From Pseudomonadota bacterium (GTDB taxonomy: Bacteria > Myxococcota_A > Bradymonadia > Bradymonadales > GCA-2716585), in contig SYOX01000203.1 of NCBI GenBank assembly GCA_005804885.1, positions 1-36,992 of the forward strand: a stretch of DNA of 36,992 nucleotides, given 5' to 3'. Positions 27,301 to 36,500 of this stretch are shown one piece after another. Made by a program: the position numbers and the translations under genes. A model generated the notes under the pieces. It was not told the DNA's origin, ran no database searches, and worked only from the letters and a program-made list of their open reading frames with translations. Each line of letters starts with the position of its first letter. Within the stretch, counting starts at the first letter, position 1.

Positions 27301-30300
27301 GCAGGTCGGCGGGACGACCCACAGGCGTGTCTTTGAGTACGACGCGGAGGGCTTGCGGGTGGTCAGGGCCGAGGTGCTGCTTGAGGACAAGCAGGGCCAG
27401 CCCTATCGGCTGCGCCGCGATGTGCTCTACGAGCCCCTCTTTGACAAGCCCTTCGAAGCCACCGAGTGGCTCAGGGTCGTCGACGGTCGGGTTGTCTCAA
27501 CTGTGCGTGGCTTTGCCTTTCAGTACGATGAGTTCGCCAGGATGAGCGCCCGATTCTTGCCCGGAAACACGAGCGCCAACCCCGACGAGGCCTTTGAGTA
27601 CGATCTCCAGAGTCCGGCCTCGCGCGTCATCACGCGCAAGCGCTCTCAGATCGGACAACCCTTTGATCTGACAAGCATTCAATGCTTTGACGGGCGAGGG
27701 CGAGAGTTCCAGACCAGGACAAGGTTGGCGGTGGACTCCTTTCAGGTCACGGGCTTGAAGAGCTTCAACATCCGCTCCTCACCCGTCGAGGTTTTTCAGC
27801 CTTATCTGAGCGCCTCTGAGCGCTGTGACACGCGCGCTCCTGAAGGGACGCTCTCGCTCAAGAGCCGCTACGACGCAGCCTACCGCACCATCGAGACGAC
27901 CAATCCGGACGGTGCCATCTACGGTACGGCGTCGGTCACGCGGGTGGCCTTCGCGCCCTTGATTACGTTCAACTTCGACGCCGAGGACACTGATCCGGAG
28001 AGCCCGAACTTTGACACCCCGCTCGTCACCCGAACCGATGGGCTCGGTCGCGTCATTGCGCTTGATCGCTTCCTCCAAAGGGGGGGGGCGCCGTCCAGGA
28101 TCGAGGTGCGCTATGACGGCCTCGGGCGGATGGTTGGTGTGTTGGACCCCGGTGGTGACGAGAAGGAGCAGCGCCATGATCTCCTGGGTCGTGTTGTGCG
28201 CGTGATCGATCCGAACAGCGCCGGAGACACCTTGTTCGAGTACGACGCCGCCTCAAACCTCATCCGGGAGACCGATGAGCGGGGTGTCGTCACCGTCACC
28301 GAGTACGACGGCATGAACAGGCGCGCGGCGGTCTTTGACGAGGCCGATGTGCAGGGCACCCACATTGAGTGGGTCTATGACTTCGACGCTGATTGCGCCA
28401 GCTGCGCTCATGCCGAGGGGAAGCTCGCCTCGATCAGCTACCCGGAGCCTGAAGGGCAGCGGGCCACGAAGCGCATGGGCTTTGATCTGAGGGGGCGGGA
28501 GGTCTTCAACGCGCAGACCTTGCAGGGGATCTCCTTCGAGTTTGAGCGGGAGTTTGACAACATGGATAGGCTCGTCAGCGCGCGCTATCCATCAGGGCGT
28601 CGCGTCGAGTGGGAGCAGGACGATGGGTCGCGGGTGGTGGAGATCAAGGACATTGTGCGGTCCATTGGCTACGACGGGCGCAACCAGATGGCCTCGATGG
28701 AGTTCGGGGATGGGACGAGGACGACGATGTCCTACGATGACCTGGTGCGCCTTGAGTCCTCGCGCATCGGAGCCAGCGGCGGCCCTCTGCAAGGCCTCAT
28801 CTACGGCTATGATCGTACGGGCGACGTCGTCTCCATCGAGGATCTGGCCATCGGTGCGGGGCGCCCGGCCTTCGGGGCGAGGCACGATTACGACGCCTGG
28901 AAGCGGGTGACCCGCTCTCACTTCGACGAGGGCGGGGAAGGGGAGGAGGTCATCGACTTCGGGCTCGACGCGCTGGACAACATCACGGGGGTGAGGTCCT
29001 CGCAGGGGGCGGGCAGCCCGGCGCATGTGGGCGAGATGCTCTACGACTCCTTCGCGCCCAACGCGCTGACCGAGGCCGGCGGCCTCATCCTCGATTACGA
29101 CGAGGCCGGCAATGTCATCGCGCGGGGCGCTCAGCGTTACGAGTGGGACTTCATGAACCGGATGGTCAGGGCCTCGGAGGGCGGCGGGGAGGTTGCGCGC
29201 TTCGTCTACGGGGCCGACCAGAGCCGGGTGGCCAAGGTGGAGGGTGACTCCACCACGCTTTACGCTTCGGAGACCTTTGAAGTTCGCGACGGGATCTCGA
29301 CGCTCTACATCAAGGTGGGGCGCCACCGGGTTGCGCGCATCGAGTCGGACGAGCTTGCAACGACGCTCTTTGAGGACAAGGACGAGGACGGCAGGATAGG
29401 GGCGGCCGACGCGCTCTTGAGCCAGCGGCAGGGCCAGCAGGCAGGTCCTGTGCTGTGGTCGTCGGTGCGGCGGCTGCTGATGGAGACGGGGCCGGACGAT
29501 GGGGTCACCTTCCTGCACCACGACCACCTCGGGAGCCTGACGCTGGCCACGGGCCTCGTCGACGGCCAGCAGGTGGTGCTGGGCCAGCGCAACTTCAACC
29601 CCCTGGGCACCGAGCGCGCCGACGGCTTCGGCTACGTCGACGAGTACGGCTTCACCGGCCAGGAGATTGACCGCTCCACGGGCCTGCTCCACTTCGACTG
29701 GCGATACCTCGACCCCCGCACCGGACGATGGTTGAGCATCGATCCGCTGTTCAAGGTCTCAAACTCAAGCAATATCAACAGCCTCGGTGAGTCGACGACG
29801 GCCTACGCCTACGTGGCGGGCAACTTCATCAACGCCTTCGACCCGACGGGGCTTGAAGGATCGGGGAAGTCAGGCAAGTCGGCGTCTAAAAGTCCAACGA
29901 GGAAAAAGGGTGGCGCCATCAAGAGGAGGATGGGCAGGGCGATGTCCACGGCGGCGCTTGATGCAGGAGCCATGGCACCTGATGCCGCCGTCAGTGCGGC
30001 AGTCAGTCTATCCAAAGCGGCTTCAACCGTGTCAGGGGTCACGGGCGCGGCGTCAGAAGCTCTGGTCGTGTCGGCAATGTTCATTGAAACCGCCGGGTCC
30101 GCAGTTATGTCTGCCGCTTCCATATTGTCCGACATTAGTGAAGTGTCTGATGTTGTTCCAGGTGTGCGCGATTATGAAACCAGGAAAAAAATTGAAAAGA
30201 TGGGTGTCGGTCCATATCTTGATAAATATGGTGATCCTCATGCGGGTACGCCGCGGATGACCAGGGCTGCGAGCACGCTAAGAGATGTCTATGCAGGCGA

Positions 30301-30427
30301 CTATGAACCCAAGGCCCACTTCAGGAAGGAGGTGAAGAGGCTCCTGGATAAAGGTCATTCTAAAGAGGAGATTCGTGGGATGGTCACTGATCACTATGGC
30401 CAAGGCATCATGTATCATTATGAATAG
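24311..30427 (+). CDS. SpvB/TcB-RHS/TcC fusion protein, copy 1
   Basis: The product has about 2038 residues with a Sec signal peptide (cut near AQA-QTG, about residue 38). The SpvB/TcB N-terminal domain (about 42-330) has SLPEGPGSLEG, the conserved LSYSSGGGESVLGVGWSMPMP and IERMTFKRLP. Six Asp-rich FG-GAP/VCBS repeats (DINGDALPD to DMNANGSSD, about 371-660) form the propeller, then the TcB middle-domain motif EKQFRGFERVE (about 750-760). RHS repeats run from about 990 to 1800 and end in the RHS core (HHDHLGSLTLAT, WRYLDPRTGRWLSIDP, NAFDPTGL at 1842-1848). DPTGL marks the expected self-cleavage point. The final 190 residues are a variable tip with Ala-rich hydrophobic helices and a charged end, and match no toxin I know. 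An EF-hand/dockerin-like loop occurs at 1689-1700. Start GTG 24311 has AAGGTGA close by; GTG 24335 is an alternative. Confidence 0.9.
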   Translation: MAQSHGSVVNLRLTDKLRPALRLAVILAVAWPLAAQAQTGVSEDRVSLPEGPGSLEGVGENVDINTNMGAMSHSVKIVVPQGFGAVTPSLGLSYSSGGGESVLGVGWSMPMPSIERMTFKRLPLYQSDDDFCVDGSAQLIRLPGTNPPVYRSRFEGGFARYTWLQEGDGSQGYWMAEYPDGTRAFFGADAQGNLVAEARVSGAEGTFKYMMVEKVDVFGHKEVWSYRKFGNFSLPTRVSYVFVDGQPTYEVELAYEERRDLSGPAFISDAAPGFELLLTQRLARIDVKSRGQVIRSYVMGYEPYASSGGFTRLTRVQTLGAQGGNYPIRFDFQYSQALGGACQGEDCARPFMMDMGTLGVNLSAGRATLVDINGDALPDIIDASQDGPHRFFINQAQTDGSARFEPVARDSAVGTRASHPLGQATVQTLDVNGDGFSDLINAGTGQVLINRGLGDWDASSSELESNNIAAALNEDFDADEGGLQALRFIDFNNDKNIDLMRATRAETLFFENRGVDGFEVIEGATNLNVGFEEDNLQLADMNGDGMLDVVKVQLGGLEYRLNLGWGKWGRAAVITGLPIGEGQIERAELEDINGDALADLVVLQGATVTYALNNNSTSFDEAIVLSSEGVVGEIPLLDPTVTVLFADMNANGSSDIVWISAQGHVEVLDLFPVRPNLMTRITNAIGSVTDITYTTAAVEMARDGGVGAWRFKIPSPMNVVKRLDKFDLLTDLHEITEYFYHDGFYDGGEKQFRGFERVETRLVGDETIEAGLLREVYDVGAGDTYRNGLLLSSSTASDGRELSEVVNTFQECPVAELTQGLAFPIKHICQRASETVIKEGQDEDQWVRTRSESEFDGYGNVTQSVEHGVVSVGGQGCEPCGARSPEQFGAPCGPQCLGDEMFEQTEFVSTSNTNNRWITGAAFRSRSFGREGSALVSESLVYYDGPDFVGLPLGQLDQGKVSRSTQKVRVGSGEVIEASRSKFNADGQVVEVLDPLGQVGGTTHRRVFEYDAEGLRVVRAEVLLEDKQGQPYRLRRDVLYEPLFDKPFEATEWLRVVDGRVVSTVRGFAFQYDEFARMSARFLPGNTSANPDEAFEYDLQSPASRVITRKRSQIGQPFDLTSIQCFDGRGREFQTRTRLAVDSFQVTGLKSFNIRSSPVEVFQPYLSASERCDTRAPEGTLSLKSRYDAAYRTIETTNPDGAIYGTASVTRVAFAPLITFNFDAEDTDPESPNFDTPLVTRTDGLGRVIALDRFLQRGGAPSRIEVRYDGLGRMVGVLDPGGDEKEQRHDLLGRVVRVIDPNSAGDTLFEYDAASNLIRETDERGVVTVTEYDGMNRRAAVFDEADVQGTHIEWVYDFDADCASCAHAEGKLASISYPEPEGQRATKRMGFDLRGREVFNAQTLQGISFEFEREFDNMDRLVSARYPSGRRVEWEQDDGSRVVEIKDIVRSIGYDGRNQMASMEFGDGTRTTMSYDDLVRLESSRIGASGGPLQGLIYGYDRTGDVVSIEDLAIGAGRPAFGARHDYDAWKRVTRSHFDEGGEGEEVIDFGLDALDNITGVRSSQGAGSPAHVGEMLYDSFAPNALTEAGGLILDYDEAGNVIARGAQRYEWDFMNRMVRASEGGGEVARFVYGADQSRVAKVEGDSTTLYASETFEVRDGISTLYIKVGRHRVARIESDELATTLFEDKDEDGRIGAADALLSQRQGQQAGPVLWSSVRRLLMETGPDDGVTFLHHDHLGSLTLATGLVDGQQVVLGQRNFNPLGTERADGFGYVDEYGFTGQEIDRSTGLLHFDWRYLDPRTGRWLSIDPLFKVSNSSNINSLGESTTAYAYVAGNFINAFDPTGLEGSGKSGKSASKSPTRKKGGAIKRRMGRAMSTAALDAGAMAPDAAVSAAVSLSKAASTVSGVTGAASEALVVSAMFIETAGSAVMSAASILSDISEVSDVVPGVRDYETRKKIEKMGVGPYLDKYGDPHAGTPRMTRAASTLRDVYAGDYEPKAHFRKEVKRLLDKGHSKEEIRGMVTDHYGQGIMYHYE
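29855..30424 (+). other. Variable C-terminal tip of copy 1, partly low G+C
   Basis: This is the coding part after the DPTGL motif. It starts with a basic linker (SKSPTRKKGGAIKRRMGRAM), continues with Ala/Ser-rich hydrophobic helices and ends with a charged globular-looking segment (VRDYETRKKIEKMG to HYGQGIMYHYE). In 30121-30240 I count 48 G or C in 120 bases, against 82 of 120 in 29581-29700 of the RHS core. The abrupt fall after the RHS core suggests the tip was acquired separately. Confidence 0.75.
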
Positions 30428-30520
30428 TGTTTGGTTCTTTTGAATTAAGATCAGGTGTCGTTTAGAGGTTTATGTGAGCTGCCTTCGTGGTCACAAGAGT
30501 CGATGGCTTCCGGGGGGATC

Positions 30521-33500
30521 ATGTCTGTGTGGAGTGCGGCAAGGAGAGCTGGCAAGCGTCAAGATGACTCCCGTCGCGTTGTCCTGGGCCTGGGCGCGGT
30601 GGTGTGGTGTTCCTCATTGGTGATCGCTGGGCTGGCGCAGGCACAGACGGGGGTGTCGGAGGACAGAGTCAGCTTGCCAGAGGGGCCCGGCAGCCTCGAA
30701 GGGCTCGGAGAGAACATCGACGTCAACGCCAACATGGGCGCGATGACCTACGGAATCCAGGTTGACCTCCCGAAGGGATACCCTGAGATGACCCCCGCGG
30801 TTGGCCTGACTTACAACTCCGGGGGCGGCAACACTCTGCTGGGCGTCGGCTGGGACATGTCGACGCCCTTCATCGAGCGCATGACCAGCCGGGGCCTGCC
30901 CAGGTACGACGACACGGATCTCTTCGCCGCCAACGGCGGCCTGCAGCTCGTCCAGATCAGCGGCGCCGAGCCGGCCGTCTACCGAGCGCGCTTCGAGGGC
31001 GGCTTCGTGCGCTTCAAGTGGCACGACCGCGGCCGCGGCGACGGCGGCCGGTGGACCGCCGAGCTGCCCGACGGCCGGGTCGAGCATTACGGCGCGGACG
31101 CTCGCGGGGTCGAGACCGCCTCGGCCCGCGTCGGCGGCGACGAGGGCGTCTTCCGCTACCACCTCGTCGAGGTCGTCGACGTGTGGGGCCACGCCATCCG
31201 CTACAGCTACCGCAAGCTCGGCACCGCCACCGTCCCGGTCCAGATCGGCTACGTCTTCGTCGAGGACCAGCCGCGCTTCAAGGTGGAGTTCGACTACGAG
31301 GACCGCCCCGACCTCATCGCCGATCTCAAGGGCGGCTTCCCCGAGGTCCTTGAGAGCCGCCTGAGCCGCGTGCGCGTCATCTCCTCCGGCGTCGAGATCG
31401 GGCGCTGGGCGCTGAGCTACGAGCCGGCCCAGCTCTCCGGCGGCGCGAGCCGGCTGGCCGGCGTCGAGCGCTTCGGCCTGGGCCTGGAGCGCTACCCGGC
31501 CGCCTTCCGCTTTGGCTACTCCCGCTCGATCGGGGGGTTGTGCGAGGGCCAGGGCTGCGAGCGGCCGACCCTCGTGTCCATGGGGCGCAACCTCGGGATC
31601 AACTTCCGCTCCGGCAATGTCACCCTCATCGACATCAACGGCGACGCCCTGCCCGACATCGTCGAGACCCCCGTCGGCGGCGCCCACCGCTTCCTCATCA
31701 ACCGCCTGACCTCCGGGCGTCAATATTTTGACGATCCGATCCGCTCCCAGGTGGGGCAGACCAGCACGCACGCGCTCAGCGCCGGCAACGTTCAGGTGCT
31801 CGACGTCGACGGGGACGGCTTCGCGGATCTGATCAACACCCGGACGGGGGAGGTGCTGGAGAACAAGGGGGCCGGGGACTGGGTCCGGCGCTTCAACCTC
31901 TTCGACGGCGAGGGCGGGCTGCCGGATCTGGGCGCAGATCTGGACCCCGAAGACGGCGATCTGGCGTCGATCCGCTTCTTTGACTTCGACAACGACAAGC
32001 GCATCGACGTGCTCAAGAGCTCGGGGCAGGGGGGCGACAACCAGACGAGCATCTTCCGCAACCTCCCCTCGGGGGGCTTCGAGGCCGTCGAGGACATCGA
32101 GTCGCTCCAGGTGGGCTTCGAGAGCGACCAGCTCCAGATGAGCGACTTCAACGGCGACGGCCTGCTCGACCTCGTCCAGATGAGCTTCGATCAGGTGAGG
32201 GTGCGGCTCAACCGCGGCCTGGGCCGGTGGACGGGGTGGTCGGAGCTCGACGATCTGCCCTTCAGCCCGACCGAGCTGCTCCAGGTCGAGATGGAGGATC
32301 TGAACAACGACGGCCTGAGCGACATGGTGCTGGTGCTGCCCGACGAGGTCCGCTACGCCCTCAACGTCAACGGCGCGGGCTTCGGCCAGCCCGTGACCAT
32401 GAACTCCGCCTCGCTCGGCGCCGAGCTGCCCCCGCGCGACGACACCACCACCGTGCTCTTTGCCGACATGAACGGCAATGGCTCCTCCGACATCGTCTGG
32501 ATCACGATCAACGGCGACGTCACCTTCCTTGAGATGTTCTCCGTCCAGCCCAACCTGCTCTCGCACATCGACAACAGCCTCGGCTTCGTCCAGGAGATCA
32601 CCTACGGCTCCAGCGTCCAGCAGGCCGCCCGCGACGCCGAGGCCGGCCGCCCCTGGTCCAGCAAGCTGCCCCACGCCGTGAGCGTCGTGACCCGGATCAG
32701 CACCGTCGAGGGCTTCGCCAACCTGACCGACGCCTCGACCTACGAGTACACCGAGGGCTTCTACGACGGCGCCGAGAAGGCCTTCCGCGGCTTCGAGCGC
32801 GTCGCGATCAGCTCGCCCGGCGGCGACGGCGACGAGATCTCCGTCAAGCGCCTGCGCTTTGACCAGGGCCGGAGCGGCCCCCATCGCGCCGGGCTGGAGC
32901 TGGAGGTCAGCCACGAGGGCGACGCAGGCCGCCTGCTGCGGATCGAGCGGCGCCTCTTCGAAGACTGCCCCCTCGAAGGGCTCCCCCCCGAGCCGTCTCT
33001 GAGCTTCCCGATACGCTTCGTCTGCATGACCCGGAGCGAGACCGTGGCCGTCGAGGACAACCCCGCCTCGCTCTGGGCCACGGCCACGGCGCAGTTCACC
33101 TACGACGGCTTCGGCAATGTCACCCGCGAGGCGCTGCTCGGCCTGACCGACATCGGCGGCGAGGGATGCGAGCCCTGCCAGCGGGACCCGTCGATCCAGG
33201 GCAGAGCCTGCGGCCCCCAATGCCTCGGCGACGAGCAGTTCAGCGAGACCGAGTACGTCCACCCCGACAACACCGGCGGCCGCTGGATCCTCGGCGCGCC
33301 CTCTCGCGTCCGCAACCACGGCGGGAGCCTCGATGATCTCTTCGCCGAGCGGACCTTCTACTACGACGGAGACGCCTTCGAGGGCCTGCCCCTGGGCCAG
33401 CTCTCCCACGGCGCGCTGACGCGGGTGTCCCAGCGCGTCGACGATCAGGGCGGCGTCATCCAGACGCTGCGCTTTCGCCGCGACAGGCACGGCAACGTGC

Positions 33501-36500
33501 TCGACGAGCTCAACCCCAAGGGCGACCCCGCCCAGCTCCAGACCGAGCGCCGCGCCATGACCTGGGATCTGCTCGGCCTCAACCCCATCCAGGCCGAGCA
33601 GCACCTCCTCGACGATCAGGGCGCGCCTTACAGCCTGCGGCAGCGCATCGATCACGATCTCCTGTGGAACAAGCCCTCCCTCGTCTCCAACTGGGTCGTC
33701 ATCCAGGCCGACCGGCCCACCACGCCCGAGACCTTCGAGGCCGTCCTCTACGACAACTTCGGGCGCTTCTCCGAGCGCTTCCTCGCCGGGGACGACACCG
33801 GCGATCCCTCCGAGCGCCTGACCTACGAGCTGGCCTCCCCCATCAGCCGGGTGGTCTTCGCCAGCCGCGTCGAGCACGGGCGCGGCGCCCTGGACAAGAT
33901 CTCGATCCGCTGCTTTGACGGCAAGGGCCGCAAGATCCAGGAGCGCACCCAGCTCGACGACGATCGCTGGCTGGTCAGCCATTACACCGTCTTCAACGCC
34001 AACGGGAGCGTCCGGCGCCTCTACACCGCCCACGTCAGCCCCAGCGGCGACTGCGCCGCTGCGCCGCCCGAGGGGACCGGCTACCGCGAGGTCTCCTACG
34101 ACGCCCTGGGCCGCGATCTGCGCCACACCTGGGTCACCCGCGAGGGCGCCGCCTCCGAGCGCTACGTCCACGGCCCGACCACCACGCTCCACTTCGACAT
34201 GGAGGACAACGACCCCTCCAGCCCTCACTTCGACACCCCGACGCGCCACGACTACGACGGCCTCGGGCGCATCGTCGGGCTGGCCCGCTTCACCACCCCC
34301 ACCGAGGCCATCCTCACGGAGATGACCTACGACGCGCTCGGCAACTTCCGAGGCACCCTCGACCCCCAGGGCAACGAGAAGATCCAGACCTACGACGAGG
34401 CCGGCCGCCTCGTCCACATCCAGGACCCCGACCGAGGGCAGACGCGGCTGACGCTGGACGCCAACGGTCAGGTGATCGAGGAGGTCGACGGCGCCGGCCG
34501 AGTGATCGGCCGCTCCTACGACGGGATGGGGCGCCTGACCGCCCGCTGGGACGCCGCCGATCCCGAGGGGACCCGGATCGAGCACCGCTACGACTTCCCC
34601 AGAGATTGCCCCGCCGAGCGATGCACGAACACCGCCCACAAGATCGTCGAGGCCACCTTCCCGGACGGGCAGGGGCGCGGCGCGGAGTGGTACGGCTACA
34701 ACGCCCGCCAGCAGATGGTCTTCGAGGGCGTGACGGTGCGCCAGCGGACCTTCGAATTCCTCTATGATTACGACAACCTGGACCGCGTCACCCGGCGCAC
34801 CTTCCCCGACAACACGTCCATCGACTACACCTGGGACAACGTGCGGCTGACGGCCATCTCCGGCGTCATCGACGCCTTCGTCTACGGCGACAACGGGCTC
34901 CTTGAGGAGATCCGCTACGCCAACGGGGTCCGCGAGGCGAGGCGCTACGACGGCCGCCTGCGGCTCTCCGAGCAGGTCACGTCGGGGCCCGGCGGCGCGG
35001 ACCTGATGCGGCGGGGTTACGGCTACGACAAGGTGGGCAACGTGCTGGAGGTCCAGGACAATCTGCCGGGGCCGGCGGGGGTCTCCGCCGAGGCGCGCTA
35101 CCGCTACGATCCGCTCGGTCGGCTGGTCGAGGCGCACCTGGATCCGGGCCGCGAGGGCTTCGATGAGCTGCTGGCGATGGAGGTCGACGACATCGACAAC
35201 ATCGTCAGCAAGGTGTCGAGCCGAGGCGAGCAGAGCGCGGCGCACGTCGGGCGCTACGCCTACGGCGGCGCCCAGCCGCACGCCGTCACCCGCGCGGGCG
35301 CGATGGGGATGGTCTACGACGGGGCCGGCCAGATGGTGCAGCGCGGCGGGCAGGCGCTGACCTGGGACGCCTTCGGGCGCCTTGAGGCCGTCACCGAGGG
35401 CGGGCGAGAGCTCCTGCGCAACACCTACGGCGTGGGCCTGGAGCGCATCCTCAAGGAGCACGACGGGCGGACGGACTGGATGGTGTCCGATGACTTCGAG
35501 ATCCGCGACGGGGTGGCCTCGATCCACATCGTCGATGGTCCGCGCCGCCTGGCGCGGATCGACACGCTGACGCTGGCGCCGCTGGTGCTCTCGGATCTGG
35601 CGCCGCTGTCCAGGGAGGGTCAGTCCCTCGTCCCTGACCCCGACGTCGAGATTACGGTCGCCGACGCGTGGGTCTCGCACGCGGCCAGCGCGGGGCTGGT
35701 GGACGTGGAGCTGGACGGCGAGCGGCCCTCGGCGCCCTCGGCCTTGCTGGAGGCGGCCGTGGCGCGGCTGCTGACACAGGAGGGCGAGGTGACCTTCTTC
35801 CACAACGACCAGACGGGGGTGGCGCTGGCGACGAACTCAGCGGGGGAGGCCATCGGCGGCGCGATCTACCACCCCTTTGGGCAGGAGCGCGGCGCGTGGG
35901 GGTCGGTGGGCGATCATGGCTACGCCAACAAGGCGCGCGACAAGGAGATCGGGACGATCGACTACGGCGCGCGGCACCTCGACCCGTGGCTGGGGCGCTG
36001 GCTCTCGCCGGACCCGGCCTTCAAGGCGCTCGGGGGGCCGGACATCCAGTTCGTGGCCGAGGAGACCGGCGCCTATGTCGCCATGATCAACAACCCGACG
36101 TCGAGCCGGGATGGGGATGGTCGGGTCGTCGACCTGCTGGCAGACGCGGTCAACCACGTCACCGGGGCGATCGTGGGCGGCGTCGTCGGGTTCACCGCCG
36201 GGGCGAAGGACTACTTTCAGGAGTCCCGCATCCAGGGCGCAGATCTGTGGTCCAGCGCGGGCTCGGCCCTCATCGGCGGGCTGATCCAGGGCGGCGTCGG
36301 GGCGGCCTTTGGCGCCACGTCGGGGCTGGTGGGCGCCGCCGTGGACATCGCAACCGGCACGGTCCAGGAGCTCACGTCCTCGGCGACCCGGAATGCCAGC
36401 GAACAGAGCAAGCTCACCAGCAGGCGCGTGGCCTCCGCGCTGACGATATTCGCCATCTCGGTGGCCATCGGCGTCGCGACGGTGGCCACCGGCGGCGTGG

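Noticed and set aside
30614..35803. Minus-strand open frame of 1729 codons
   Set aside because: It is fully antisense to copy 2 of the SpvB-RHS gene, whose domains are clear. The translation is compositionally biased with no recognisable domain.
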